Origin: Heloderma charlesbogerti
Lineage: Eukaryota; Chordata; Lepidosauria; Squamata; Helodermatidae
Length of the DNA: 64,000 nucleotides
Assembly: GCA_026122225.1 (NCBI GenBank)
Contig: JANEZZ010000795.1
Coordinates: 186,001-250,000, forward strand
Direction: 5' to 3'
The position numbers and the translations under genes were made by a program. Numbering within the stretch: the first letter of the stretch is position 1; each line of letters opens with the position of its first letter. The notes beneath the pieces are model-generated. The model did not search any database. It was given only the letters and a program-made list of their open reading frames with translations, and was not told where the DNA came from. Shown here in pieces: positions 41,201 through 45,140 of this stretch.

Positions 41201-43280
41201 CACTCACTTGTGGGGTGCCACAGGGTTCCATCCTCTCCCCGATGCTATTTAACATCTATGTGAAGCCGCTGGGGGCTATCATCAGGAGGTTTGGGGTGCG
41301 GTGTCATCAGTATGCGGATGACACGCAGCTCTACCTCTCGTTCAAATCTTCACCAAGGTTGGCTGTAGAATCCCTGTCCAAATGTCTGGAGACGGTGAGT
41401 GGCTGGATGGGGAGAAATAAGCTGCAGCTGAACCCTGACAAGACCAAGGTACTTTTGGTGGGAGACAAGAGGAGGCTGGGGGATGTTGACCTGGTGTTGA
41501 ATGGGGTACGGCTACCCTTGAAAGACCAGGTCCGCAGCCTGAGGGTCATTTTGGACTCCCAGCTGTCCATGGAGGCTCAGGTGTCAGCTGTGAGCCGGAC
41601 AGCACTGTATCAACTCCATCTGATACGGCGGCTGCGCCCCTTCCTTCCCGACCATCTGCTCCCATCGGTAATACATGCCCTGGTCTCCTCTCATTTAGAC
41701 TACTGTAATGCACTCTATGTGGGGTTACCCTTGAAGACGGTTCGGAAGCTGCAGCTGGTACAGAACGCGGCGGCTCACCTGATTAAAGGCAGCCGCCGGC
41801 AAGATCACATCACTCCAGTGCTGAGGGAGTTGCACTGGTTACCAGTTGTTTTCCGGGCCAAATTCAAGGTGTTGGTTTTGACCTTTAAAACCCTATATGG
41901 TTCTGGCCCAGCCTATCTCAAAGAGTGCCTCCAGCAACACCAGACAGGCTGCTCAACAAGATCAGCTTCGGATGGCCTTCTCTCTGTCCCATCAGCCAGG
42001 ACAGCTAGACTGGTGGGGATGAGGGAGAGGGCCTTTTCTGTGGTGGCCTCTACTCTGTAGAACTCCGTCCCTAAGGAACTCCATCATGCCCCCTCTTTAA
42101 TGAGCTTCCGCCGTGCATTAAAAATGTGGTTGTTGAGGCAGGCATTTGGGGGCGGGTTAGGGTATTTTAGAAAATGTTTTTATTGTAGAATTTTATGGTT
42201 TAAAACTGTTTTATTATATGTTGTACATCGCCCAGAGTGGCTGGGTGACCAGCCAGATGGGCGATTAATAAATTTAATAAATAAAATAAATAAAATAAAT
42301 TTGCCCAAGAGCCTAAGTAAAGTTGGCACTGGTGGGCAGCACTTCACTTGCAGCATGCCAGACTCCCAGCAGGGGGGTGGGGTTTAAATTCAAAATAAAA
42401 TCAAATCTAGGAGACCCGGGTGGGTGCCAAGAGAAGTGCCCGCAGGCACCATATTGGGGACCCCAGTGCATCTCAATTTCTACCGCCGGTGCAACCATTT
42501 AAAGCAACAGGGGAAATTAAAAATGTAAGGTAGCACCCTCGAGGAAGGGAAAAATAGGAGGAAGACTGTTCCGTAAAGCGGAGAAGGGAAGCTCTTCCTA
42601 ACTCAGGAATCTGTTCCTTCCCTGGCAGCCCGCTGGGTGGGAAGGAAGACGGGGAGAGAGAAAACAGGGTGGCAGAAACAGAAGGTAAAGAAGGTGGCAG
42701 AAAAACAGAAAGAAAATGTCTCACCTACCCACCTTTTGGCTCTGGCCCTGCCCACCGCTGGCTTCGGTCCTGCCCACTGCCAACATGCAGTGCCTGACAG
42801 ATTACCTGCAAGGGAATGTGGCCTCAACACAAAAAATATTCCCCTCCCACTCTGCCTATTTAGTCCAGCATGCTGACCCCACACTGGCCAACCAAATGTT
42901 TGTGGGAAGCCCCTGAATGGGCCATGAGCCCAACTCCACCCCCCACCCCACCCCGCTTATGTTCCCAGCAACTGGGATTGAGAGGCATAGTAGTTTTCAG
43001 ATACTGGAGGTAGCATAGAGCCATCAGGACTAGTAGCCATTGATAGCCTTCTCCTACAGGAATTTGTCTAACCCCCTTTTAAAGCCATTCCAAGTGCTGG
43101 CCATCACTACACCTTGCGGTAGCGAATTCTGTAGATTAACTACCGTCATCCCCCCCTCCCTTTCTCTCTTTCCTATCCAAGGGAGTCAACTGGTTCAACT
43201 GGAAAGGATTCGAGTTCTCCATCCCCTTCACCGAGATGAAACTACGGCCGCGCGGCTTCCAGCCTTTGTGGCGGGCGTGA
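2369..43280 (+). CDS. TNXB: Tenascin-X, 3' part of gene (18 exons, 5' end outside window)
   Basis: Large secreted matrix glycoprotein that binds and organises collagen fibrils. Exons: 2369-2701, 4099-4422, 5673-5966, 7158-7448, 10153-10440, 12153-12437, 18216-18527, 21836-21958, 23743-23886, 24874-24993, 28908-29051, 29382-29512, 29964-30096, 31364-31515, 33481-33577, 39161-39322, 40270-40433 and 43182-43280. Every intron is GT-AG and phases match throughout, giving 1,197 residues plus TGA. The product is ten FN3 repeats followed by a fibrinogen-like globe, the tenascin C-terminal order. TNXB rather than another tenascin is inferred from the KYKFNLYG/GPIS FN3 style, the WYRNCHY...EMKLRPR globe ending and the CYP21 neighbour. 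No frameshift or stop was seen. Earlier FN3, EGF and signal-peptide exons must lie upstream. No polyadenylation signal could be assigned with confidence. Confidence 0.95.
2996..3345 (+). repeat. Diverged local tandem duplication, about 190-bp period
   Basis: AAGCAAGTTTCTAG at 2996 recurs as AAGCAAGTTTCTGG at 3186. The following stretches stay alignable (CTTATG, TGAAG, CTTCTTTTCAA/CTTCTCTTCAA, GAACT...AGCCCT). It is intronic and non-coding. Confidence 0.65.
4099..4422 (+). CDS. TNXB: TNXB exon, FN3 repeat b
   Basis: A 324-bp phase 1-1 exon after TTTTTGTAG with donor GTCAGC. It has a charged linker ([12 protein letters not shown]), then [20 protein letters not shown] and [17 protein letters not shown]. 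It belongs to the same sequence subfamily as repeats a and c-f, indicating descent by tandem exon duplication. Confidence 0.93.
4697..4845 (+). mobile_element. tRNA-derived SINE fragment
   Basis: It has ATAGCTCAGTGCAGAAGGTC near the start and ends CTCAGTATAAGGCAGCTTCC, the same plan as the reverse copy at 28436-28594 and the tail near 13138-13200. A short CA run interrupts it. Confidence 0.6.
5307..5421. mobile_element. Short foldback element (CCTTCCCCAACC family)
   Basis: It contains TTCCCCAACCTCGTGCCCTC and CAGCCAGCATGG. The family folds back on itself (CAACCTGGTGCCCTCCAGAT and its complement) and recurs at 17831, 20662, 28078, 32211, 33757, 53625, 58371 and 59250. Confidence 0.65.
5673..5966 (+). 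CDS. TNXB: TNXB exon, FN3 repeat c
   Basis: A 294-bp phase 1-1 exon after CCCCTCTAG with donor GTCAGA. The core has [20 protein letters not shown] and [19 protein letters not shown]. Its linker is short compared with repeats a and b. Confidence 0.93.
6130..6344 (-). mobile_element. tRNA-derived SINE (reverse, diverged)
   Basis: Read in reverse it has a B-box-like GGATTCAAATCC, then an internal CTCGTAGGATTGTCACGAGG, and a tail resembling the copy at 60229-60485. An old hAT-like fragment (CAGGGGTGTAGAACCTC, 6344-6430) follows. Confidence 0.55.
6885..7048 (+). mobile_element. CR1-type LINE 3' end
   Basis: It ends in the CR1-style tail GGCCCCTTCCAACCCTACTA with TTTTATGATTCTATTATTC. The upstream part (GGAGGCATTCAAGATGAAAC) matches other CR1 ends such as the reverse copy at 58030. 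Confidence 0.75.
7158..7448 (+). CDS. TNXB: TNXB exon, FN3 repeat d
   Basis: A 291-bp phase 1-1 exon after CTGTTGCAG with donor GTCAGC. It encodes [20 protein letters not shown] and [22 protein letters not shown]1-type LINE end lies just upstream (6885-7048) without touching the splice site. Confidence 0.93.
8158..8206 (+). repeat. (GATA)n microsatellite
   Basis: About twelve uninterrupted GATA units in the intron between FN3 repeats d and e. Confidence 0.97.
8409..8561 (-). mobile_element. 5S-rRNA-headed SINE with CR1-type tail (reverse)
   Basis: Reverse strand: a 5S-like internal promoter region (AGCAGGGTCAGCCCTGGTTA, GATGGGAGA) runs into GTTGGACTTGATGGTCTTGT and GGCCCCTTCCAACCCTATGA. The junction is the same as in the copies at 27931, 28191 and 44981. 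Confidence 0.75.
8575..8926. mobile_element. Non-autonomous DNA element, family shared with 39607-39961
   Basis: The ends are near-inverted: GGGCTTTTCTACACAG on the left and CATGTAGAAAAGCTC on the right. The interior aligns along its length with 39607-39961 (both have TGACCCTCCAGTTT, AGCAGGAAAGGAAA and CGGATTAACAGC). No coding capacity. Confidence 0.65.
9195..9390 (+). repeat. Dispersed repeat (GTGCTGGATCA family)
   Basis: Part of a family with CTGCTGGATCAGACCAAGGG, a CAAGCAGGAC segment and CAGCAACTGGTATTCAGAG. Other members are at 20847-21720, 28617-28850, 42895-43145 and (reverse) 61215-61500. The class is not recognised with certainty. Confidence 0.6.
9740..10095 (-). mobile_element. LINE 3' fragment (reverse) just upstream of FN3 repeat e exon
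   Basis: AT-rich tail on the low-coordinate side (TTTATTTATTTAGG), then TAAGCAGTTTACATAAAAG, and a degenerate coding end (GCCCTCTTACGAGC, CTTCCAGAAGGTGGG) like the L2-type tails at 11328 and 49470. Confidence 0.7.
10153..10440 (+). CDS. TNXB: TNXB exon, FN3 repeat e
   Basis: A 288-bp phase 1-1 exon after TAAACCCAG with donor GTCAGA. It encodes [20 protein letters not shown] and [19 protein letters not shown]. It closely resembles repeat d ([14 protein letters not shown] is shared exactly), so the two are probably recent duplicates or have been homogenised. A reverse-oriented LINE 3' fragment ends about 60 bp upstream. Confidence 0.93.
10556..11330. mobile_element. Old hAT-like element remnant carrying a younger foldback insertion
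   Basis: It starts GCAGGGGTGGGGAACCTCAG, a typical hAT-MITE end also seen at 6344 and 16338. The segment near 10985 (CAGGGAGAGCTTTAAGG) and 11203 (GGTAGTTTTG) matches continuous sequence at 16556-16600, so 11014-11202 was inserted into it. Confidence 0.6.
11014..11202. mobile_element. 189-bp foldback element with 8-bp target duplication (6/8)
   Basis: Arms of roughly 90 bp: it begins CAGTGGGGGCTGGTGGCTCT and ends AGAGCCACCAGCCTCCACTG. Flanks are CGGTGGTA and CACTGGTA. A relative with a truncated right arm is at 26668-26826. Confidence 0.8.
11328..12125 (-). mobile_element. L2/CR1-type LINE, 5'-truncated, ending about 28 bp before FN3 repeat f exon
   Basis: Reverse translation gives a broken RT C-terminal region: [47 protein letters not shown] and [18 protein letters not shown], with stops between. 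The low-coordinate end is a TTTATTTATTTCATTT tail. Confidence 0.85.
12153..12437 (+). CDS. TNXB: TNXB exon, FN3 repeat f
   Basis: A 285-bp phase 1-1 exon after GTTGGTTCCAG with donor GTGAAT. It encodes [20 protein letters not shown] and [19 protein letters not shown]. It is tightly flanked by mobile DNA: a reverse LINE fragment ends about 28 bp upstream, and a roughly 385-bp non-autonomous element begins about 18 bp downstream. Confidence 0.93.
12456..12840. mobile_element. Non-autonomous element, family shared with 55686-56050
   Basis: It begins GGGCATCTCTACATCAGCCT and ends AGCTTTTTGTGAAGAAAGCC. The complement of 55686-56050 aligns throughout (AAAATCCTGCATTTAA; CCCGCAAACTTCCATGA). The target duplication is unclear. 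Confidence 0.6.
13138..13205 (+). mobile_element. tRNA-derived SINE 3' fragment
   Basis: It matches the SINE tail: ATACTGAGCTCAATGGATG and TTAAGGCAGCTTCCTATGCT. Confidence 0.5.
13335..13704. mobile_element. TAGGGATG foldback family, copy 1 (8-bp target duplication 7/8)
   Basis: It begins TAGAGATGTGTGAGAAATTT and ends ACACATCCCTCCATCCCTA. Flanks are TTTAGAGA and TTCAGAGA. The interior carries repeated ATGCACACATCTGAAAAAAT-type units like those near 27540 and 50760. Confidence 0.72.
14079..14137. repeat. Intronic palindrome, 24-bp arms
   Basis: CCATTTTAATTTCCCACAAT... faces ...ATTGTGGGAAATTTAAATGG across an 11-bp loop. A second, smaller hairpin (CCTTGGGAAATA / TATTTCCCAAGG) lies at 14290-14329. 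Confidence 0.8.
15512..15959. mobile_element. Foldback element with GGAGCAATCCTAT ends
   Basis: The left end GGAGCAATCCTATGG pairs with the right CCAATAGGATTGCTCTC. An internal palindrome GCTAGACAGC/GCTGTCTAGC is at 15811-15839. No coding capacity. Confidence 0.6.
16338..16710. mobile_element. hAT-like MITE
   Basis: It begins CAGGGGTGCGCAGACTTCAG and ends GAGGTTCAACACCCGTG. The interior has CCACGCCCCCTTCCCTGG and TTTGGCCCCGCCCACCACTG, shared with 34399-34750. Target duplications are not convincing. Confidence 0.6.
17831..17939. mobile_element. Short foldback element (CCTTCCCCAACC family)
   Basis: AGCCTTCCCCAACCCGGTGG faces CGCCAGGTTAGGGAAGGCT around ATGATTCCCATTGGGGATGA. Classic palindromic non-autonomous structure. 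Confidence 0.75.
18216..18527 (+). CDS. TNXB: TNXB exon, FN3 repeat g (divergent)
   Basis: A 312-bp phase 1-1 exon after TCTTGTGTAG with donor GTAACA, after a 5.8-kb intron. It encodes [20 protein letters not shown] and [20 protein letters not shown]. It has a proline-rich loop (GRSPPPAKE) and lacks the LYGISG...GPIS tail of repeats a-f, so it is the change-over from the duplicated block to the conserved C-terminal FN3 set. Confidence 0.92.
18597..18690 (-). mobile_element. LINE 3'-end fragment (reverse)
   Basis: TTCTATACCGCCCCATAGCT and GAAGCTCTCTGGGCAGTTTA, shared with the tail of the LINE at 11340-11400. Confidence 0.6.
20662..20803. mobile_element. Short foldback element (CCTTCCCCAACC family, diverged)
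   Basis: GTTGGACTTCAACTCCCATC...GATGGGGGTTGGAATCCAG around CATGCTGGCTGGGGC; the outer arms are eroded. Confidence 0.6.
20847..21720 (+). repeat. Dispersed repeat (GTGCTGGATCA family), split by foldback copy 2
   Basis: The left part (20847-20956: GAAGAGCCCTGCTGGATCAG) resumes after the insertion at 21450 (AGCAGGGCATGAGTGCAAGA, then TAGCCATTGATAGCCTTCTC). The order matches 28617-28850 and 42895-43145. Confidence 0.75.
20957..21449. mobile_element. TAGGGATG foldback family, copy 2 (8-bp target duplication 7/8)
   Basis: Ends TAGGGGTG...CATCCCTA; flanks AGCAGGAC and AGCAGGGC. The interior has palindromes built on TTGGCTACGTAAATATTTAC and its complement, and GGGACGCAAATGGC / GCCATTTGCGTCCC. Confidence 0.85.
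21836..21958 (+). CDS. TNXB: TNXB exon, FN3 repeat h, first half
   Basis: A 123-bp phase 1-1 exon after CGCTTCCTCCAG with donor GTGAGC. It encodes [20 protein letters not shown] then [20 protein letters not shown]. The Pro-x-x-Leu start and the Trp at the B strand are FN3 features. The second half is at 23743. Confidence 0.9.
22177..22596. mobile_element. TAGGGATG foldback family, copy 3 (left terminus missing, target duplication 8/8)
   Basis: The right end is CATCCCTA followed by TCCTGAAG. The left end starts directly at TCAGAGAATTCCACCACGG after an identical TCCTGAAG, without the terminal TAGGGATG. The left arm has a palindrome at about 22183-22251 (CCACCACGGACCCCAATGAG / CCCATTGAGGTCCGTGGCGG). 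Confidence 0.72.
23180..23487. mobile_element. Foldback element with GGCTGGATTCACACAACAA ends
   Basis: The left GGCTGGATTCACACAACAA pairs with the right CCTGTTGTCTGAACCCAGCC. The interior is built of repeated and inverted ACCCATGGTTTG / CAAACCATGG motifs (for example TGGTTTGTTAACCATG and GTTAACAAACCATGG). No clean target duplication was found. Confidence 0.7.
23743..23886 (+). CDS. TNXB: TNXB exon, FN3 repeat h, second half
   Basis: A 144-bp phase 1-1 exon after GTGTTGCAG with donor GTAAAC. It encodes [20 protein letters not shown] and ends in GYVTTG. The L-x-P-x-x-x-Y-x-V core is the FN3 E-F strand signature. Confidence 0.92.
24055..24430 (+). repeat. Dispersed repeat, CT/GAG-rich family (also 46222, 59512, 60044)
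   Basis: Shared blocks are CCCACTTGCTTGCCTGACAG, GCCAGAGCAAGAGG, GAGGAGCAACTTCAGG and GTGGGCCCCTGCTGG-type sequence. Open frames in it are low-complexity and not coding. Confidence 0.7.
24874..24993 (+). CDS. TNXB: TNXB exon, FN3 repeat i, first half
   Basis: A 120-bp phase 1-1 exon after CTCTTCACAG. It encodes [20 protein letters not shown] then [20 protein letters not shown]. Two N-glycosylation sequons (NVT, NSS) are visible. The donor GTGAGA is followed only about a dozen bases later by the foldback element at 25013. Confidence 0.92.
25013..25728. mobile_element. TAGGGATG foldback family, copy 4 (perfect 8-bp target duplication)
   Basis: Ends TAGGGATG...CATCCCTA; both flanks are exactly GACCTGGC (25005-25012 and 25729-25736). 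The middle (about 25180-25643) is one imperfect palindrome centred near 25412. Each arm contains further near-perfect palindromes of the GATAGGCTACGTAA...TTACGTAGCCTATC kind (25215-25250, 25271-25310, 25390-25437 and mirror copies). It begins about 20 bp after the donor of the FN3 repeat i exon. Confidence 0.95.
26668..26826. mobile_element. Foldback element related to 11014-11202
   Basis: CACTGGAGGCTGGTGGCTCC start; perfect 24-bp arms at 26752-26775 and 26786-26809 (GAGCTATCCAAGGTGCTGAA and complement). The right arm is truncated. Confidence 0.7.
27420..27790. repeat. AT-rich dispersed repeat with short internal repeats
   Basis: Multiple ATTTGAAAAATG(T)GCACAC-type units. Similar units occur in foldback copy 1 (13480-13590) and near 50750-50930. 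Possibly another DNA-element interior; the ends were not resolved. Confidence 0.45.
27931..28060 (+). mobile_element. 5S-rRNA-headed SINE with CR1-type tail (5'-truncated)
   Basis: ACTAAGCAGGGTCAGCCCTG, TACTTGGATGGGAGACCACC (5S-like), then GGTTGGACTCGATGGTCTTG and GGCCCCTTCCAACCCTATGA. Confidence 0.8.
28078..28396. mobile_element. Short foldback element split by a 5S-headed SINE
   Basis: Left arm GCCTTCCCCATCTTGGTGCC (28083), right arm TCTGGAAGGCACCAGGTTAG (28359); the SINE at 28191-28353 lies between them. Confidence 0.75.
28191..28353 (+). mobile_element. 5S-rRNA-headed SINE with CR1-type tail (most complete copy)
   Basis: GTCTCGTCTGATGTCAGAAG, CTAAGCAGGGTCAGCCCTGG and TTGGATGGGAGACCACCTGG follow 5S rRNA, including the internal promoter boxes. 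It then passes via CTTCCTGCATTAAGCAGG into TTGGACTCGATGGTCTTGTA and the TATGATTCTATGA tail. Confidence 0.85.
28436..28594 (-). mobile_element. tRNA-derived SINE (reverse)
   Basis: Reverse strand: GTAGCTCAGTGGCAGGGCA (A box) and GGTCCCAGGTTCAATCCCTG (B box), then GCATCTCCAAAGAAAGAG. It is not a tRNA gene, because the body continues past the B box without a cloverleaf. Confidence 0.8.
28617..28850 (+). repeat. Dispersed repeat (GTGCTGGATCA family)
   Basis: AAGAAGAGCCCTGCTGGAAC, CATCTAGTCCAATATTCTGT, CCATGTTCCCCAGCAACTGG and TAGTAGCCATTGATGGCCTT; it ends about 60 bp before the exon at 28908. Confidence 0.7.
28908..29051 (+). CDS. TNXB: TNXB exon, FN3 repeat i, second half
   Basis: A 144-bp phase 1-1 exon after TTTCTCCCAG with donor GTATGT. 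It encodes [20 protein letters not shown] and ends TFTTG; one sequon (NRT) is visible. Confidence 0.92.
29382..29512 (+). CDS. TNXB: TNXB exon, FN3 repeat j, first half
   Basis: A 131-bp exon, phase 1 in and phase 0 out, after CTCCTCCAG with donor GTACCT. It encodes [20 protein letters not shown] then [20 protein letters not shown]. The outgoing phase differs from repeats h and i. Confidence 0.92.
29964..30096 (+). CDS. TNXB: TNXB exon, FN3 repeat j, second half
   Basis: A 133-bp exon, phase 0 in and phase 1 out, after CATTGCGCAG with donor GTAACA. It encodes [20 protein letters not shown] then [20 protein letters not shown]. It is the last FN3 segment before the globe. Confidence 0.92.
30353..30743. 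repeat. Large intronic inverted repeat, arms about 185 bp
   Basis: The left arm (30353-30538) is mirrored by the right arm (30552-30743): GGACTGCTGTGCTTCTCGAA faces TCCAGAAACATAGCAGTCC, GATCCAGCAAGTTGGGAGC faces GCTCCCAACTTGCTGGATCG, and GGGAAGCTTGGCC faces GGCCAAGCTTCC. The loop is about 13 bp. It lies in the intron between FN3 repeat j and the globe. Confidence 0.85.
31364..31515 (+). CDS. TNXB: TNXB exon, fibrinogen-like globe part 1
   Basis: A 152-bp exon, phase 1 in and phase 0 out. It encodes [20 protein letters not shown] and [17 protein letters not shown]. The first disulphide pair (DC...YC) and the [10 protein letters not shown] signature of fibrinogen-like domains are present. Confidence 0.95.
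31738..31767 (+). repeat. (AAAT)n microsatellite
   Basis: Seven consecutive AAAT units at the end of a LINE-like tail. Confidence 0.9.
32211..32312. mobile_element. Short foldback element (CCTTCCCCAACC family, eroded)
   Basis: CTGCCAGCCTTTGCCAACCT on the left, GCCAGGTTGAGGGAGGCTGG on the right, with the ACTCCCATC core between. Confidence 0.6.
32343..32861. mobile_element. TAGGGATG foldback family, copy 5 (8-bp target duplication 7/8)
   Basis: Ends TAGGGATG...CATCCCTA; flanks TTTTGAAG and TCTTGAAG. The middle (about 32477-32711) is an inverted repeat: CTTACATCACCATTTACGGA faces AAATGGCAGTGTAAG, with many AATTTGCAxAAATT units. Confidence 0.85.
33481..33577 (+). CDS. TNXB: TNXB exon, fibrinogen-like globe part 2
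   Basis: A 97-bp exon, phase 0 in and phase 1 out, after a CT-rich tract ending in CAG. It encodes [20 protein letters not shown] then [13 protein letters not shown], the central fibrinogen-domain motif (VFQRR, DFxRxWxxYxxGFG, EFWLG). Confidence 0.95.
33757..33890. mobile_element. Short foldback element (CCTTCCCCAACC family)
   Basis: GGCAGCCTTCCCCAGCCTCG, ATGCTTTGGACTACAGCTCC, then GATGGGAGTTGAAGTCCAAA and GTTGGGAGAGGCTGC. Confidence 0.75.
34040..34390 (+). mobile_element. L2-type LINE 3' end
   Basis: A short coding remnant ([20 protein letters not shown]) resembles the RT tail of the LINE at 40775, followed by an AT-rich 3' end and AATAAATAAAATA tail. Confidence 0.7.
34399..34750. mobile_element. 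hAT-like MITE, 352 bp
   Basis: The inverted ends are CAGTGGTGCAGAAACTC and GAGTTTCTGCACCCCTG (one mismatch). Flanks AAATAGTG and GCCTAGTG match 5/8 as a decayed target duplication. Confidence 0.75.
34776..37985 (-). mobile_element. BovB (RTE-clade) non-LTR retrotransposon, nearly full length
   Basis: About 3.2 kb on the reverse strand. The 3' end carries the BovB tail (GTTCAGTCGCTCAGTCGTGT on the plus strand, preceded by GTT repeats). The 5' side has GCTATGCCGTGCAGGGCCAC on the reverse strand. One long frame for endonuclease plus reverse transcriptase runs from 37777 to 34784. Target duplications were not resolved. Confidence 0.92.
34784..37777 (-). pseudogene. BovB endonuclease/reverse transcriptase, one frame with two nonsense codons
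   Basis: 998 codons in a single frame. An apurinic-type endonuclease lies at the N-terminal side ([32 protein letters not shown]). The reverse transcriptase has [33 protein letters not shown] and YADDTTLM; it ends [13 protein letters not shown]. The only breaks are TAA at 36479-36481, after TRDLFK, and TGA at 35948-35950, after VQAGF. No frameshift. Catalytic motifs look intact. Confidence 0.9.
38610..38890 (+). mobile_element. Non-autonomous element (ACATTTGGAATT family)
   Basis: GTCACATTTGGAATTGTGAG, CATTCATAAAATGGCTGCCA, CATTTCCCAGAAGGCAAACT and AACCCAAATAAAGATGG; shared with 40573-42480 and 52830-53250. Confidence 0.65.
39161..39322 (+). CDS. TNXB: TNXB exon, fibrinogen-like globe part 3
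   Basis: A 162-bp phase 1-1 exon. It encodes [20 protein letters not shown] and [20 protein letters not shown]. It follows a 5.6-kb intron that carries the BovB LINE. Confidence 0.95.
39607..39961. mobile_element. Non-autonomous DNA element, sister of 8575-8926
   Basis: It begins GGCTTTTCTGCACAAGG and ends ACAGGAAAGCTC. The interior is alignable with 8575-8926 along its whole length. Confidence 0.65.
40270..40433 (+). CDS. TNXB: TNXB exon, fibrinogen-like globe part 4 (calcium-binding loop)
   Basis: A 164-bp exon, phase 1 in and phase 0 out. It encodes [20 protein letters not shown] then [22 protein letters not shown] is at the usual calcium-binding position, and the second disulphide pair (PC...NC) and WWYRNCH are intact. 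Confidence 0.95.
40775..42305 (+). mobile_element. L2-type LINE, 5'-truncated
   Basis: It starts inside the reverse transcriptase, ends TGTACATCGCCCAGAGTGGC and a (AATAA)n-like tail. One RT frame spans 40777-42060. Confidence 0.9.
40777..42060 (+). pseudogene. L2-type reverse transcriptase fragment (427 codons)
   Basis: Motifs: [79 protein letters not shown] and [13 protein letters not shown]. The N-terminal half is missing through 5' truncation, and a nonsense TAG (42058-42060) replaces the Trp expected in STLWNS. It is in the same orientation as TNXB, within its last intron. Confidence 0.9.
42895..43145 (+). repeat. Dispersed repeat (GTGCTGGATCA family) ending about 40 bp before the last TNXB exon
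   Basis: TTCCCAGCAACTGGGATTGA, ACTAGTAGCCATTGATAGCC, GGAATTTGTCTAACCCCCTT and CACTACACCTTGCGG. Confidence 0.75.
43182..43280 (+). CDS. TNXB: TNXB last exon, end of fibrinogen-like globe and stop
   Basis: A 99-bp exon starting in phase 0 after CCTATCCAAG. It encodes [20 protein letters not shown] then [12 protein letters not shown] and TGA (43278-43280). WFxWKGxxFSxPFTEMKxRP is the conserved end of the tenascin globe. A dispersed-repeat fragment ends about 40 bp upstream. Confidence 0.95.
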   Translation, partial: GVNWFNWKGFEFSIPFTEMKLRPRGFQPLWRA

Positions 43281-44980
43281 GCAAAGGGAACGAGGCTGCA
43301 CAAGTGACTGAGGGGGAGAGCGGTGGCGGCGGCAGGGGAGGAGCAGCTGCGGGAAGATCTAGCGACTGCCCCTCCACAACGGGATACCTCACACCCTGCC
43401 TCAATTTCCCCTTTCCCGTCCTGAGAAAAAGAAGAAGCATGGCACAAAACAAAGGAAATGGACAAATATTAACAAGCACCTTGTATTATTTTTATTATTA
43501 TTTTCCTGCCGCAGACCAGCCACAAAATGTCAGGGATGTGAAGCATCCAGAGGCATCGAGGTAGGTTAGCAGAAGGGACTGCTGAGGGACAGGGTTAAGG
43601 GGATGGAACCTTTGAGTTTGGATCCTGTTTCAGGATGCTGTCAGCCCTGGTCAGCCACTTTTCCTGGGGAGCATCGAGAAGGGAATGTGCGGAGGTTGGC
43701 CAGCAACCAATCCCTTAAAAATGGGTCGGCAGCAAAGCCTCTCACCACCGATGCCATTTTCTTCTCAGTTCTCTTGCTCCTAGGCTGACAACTGAATGGT
43801 TCCGTTCACATCCCTCAAAGGGGTGGATTTTGGCCCAGGGTTCTCCAGTTGCTGACCCCTTCTTTACAGGTTCCTACTCCCACAGATCTCTCTCTTCCTC
43901 TGTCCAGTCTAAAGGTTCCTACCTTCCTCCTCCAGCTCCACTCAGTATCCAGGCCTCCTCCCCCTTGTCCCCCAAACACGATTCAGAAGGGAAATTAAAC
44001 TCATCAACAGCCGCTGAAAACAGGTTAACGTAAAAGCACTTTTTGTTTGTTATTTTTGCATTTATTTTGCCCTTCCTGGGAGCCTTGTGCACTCAAGCTA
44101 CATATCCTGCCTGCCCCCCTCCACCCCCACCAGCTTTTTGCCTCTTGCACCCCATCTCTCCCTCCATCTCTCCCTCCCACTCAGAGTTCATTAGAAAGGA
44201 GGGACAGAAGTCCAAGAACAGTCAAATAGAACAAGGAGACAGGGGATGACTTAAAGATTACAGAATGGAAAGAGTGGAACACGACGTTAAGAGTGGAAAA
44301 AGACCTTACGATGAGGATGATGTGGGGGTGGGGGGACGGATACCTGTGAGAACACAAAGTAATAACCATAGATTAACTTAAGGCACTGAGCAAGGATGAG
44401 TTTTCTACCTGCCTATAGAAAGCAAGGATAGCCAACGTCTGTTACTTAGGGGGCCTTTTGAAGGGCTTAAGGAAACAAATAAATAATTTTAAAATCAAAT
44501 GTTTAAAAAGGTACAAGTTGGCCACCACAGTGAGAATTGGGCCTGTGTTGCTGCCAATTAGGAATACATACAATGCCTGGTGATTTAGCACTTTATAGAG
44601 AACAACTCTTATCTGTACGGCCTTCACAGTTGCATATGCGCTCAGAATGAGAGAGACAGACAGACAGACAGAGAGAGGCAACGCTGAAGTGGAAAATATA
44701 TATTTACTGCAGCAAAAAAACTATGTTTCCTTTTCCATACAAGTGAAATTGTGGCCATTTTTTTTAACCACCTCTTGAGACAAACCAAAAGCCCCCTTTT
44801 CCTCTGCCATTAAAAACCTAATAGGTCTCAGTCCAGAGCGGACAGTGTATGTGTGTGTTATGTTGACCTATTACTTCAGGTACTTTTTCTTTTTTAAAAA
44901 ATAGACCATCATCATCCCAAAGGCAGAATGAAACTAGGAACTGATCTGATGGATTAAAGACTCTCCTGGGTGCTGATCAC

Positions 44981-45140
44981 AGAATCATAGGGTTGGCAGG
45001 GGCCTACAAGACCATTGAGTCCAACCCCCCCCACTCAATGCAGGAAGCCTGATTCACAGGCGGTCTCCCATCCAAGTATTAACCAGGGCTGACCCTGCTT
45101 AGCTTTTGAGATTAGACAAGATCGGGCACATCCAGCCCTG
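44981..45140 (-). mobile_element. 5S-rRNA-headed SINE with CR1-type tail (reverse)
   Basis: Reverse complement of the arrangement at 28191: the plus strand shows GGCGGTCTCCCATCCAAGTA and TTAACCAGGGCTGACCCTGC after AGAATCATAGGGTTGGCAGG. Confidence 0.8.

Larger units (their letters stand above)
40573..42480 (+). mobile_element. Non-autonomous element (ACATTTGGAATT family) split by an L2-type LINE
   Basis: The left part 40573-40768 (CAGGGGTTCTCACCC, ACATTTGGAATTTTGAG) continues at about 42306-42468 (CACTTGCAGCATGCCAGACT, TGGGTGCCAAGAGAAGTGCC, ending GGGGACCCCAG). The order is the same as in the uninterrupted copy 52830-53250. Confidence 0.7.

Noticed and set aside
42637..42876. Charged plus-strand frame near the L2 LINE
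   Set aside because: Low-complexity purine-rich sequence without domain signs; inside TNXB's last intron.
44477..44484. AATAAA as the TNXB polyadenylation signal
   Set aside because: It lies about 1.2 kb past the stop in AT-rich sequence with several similar strings; it cannot be assigned without transcript data.
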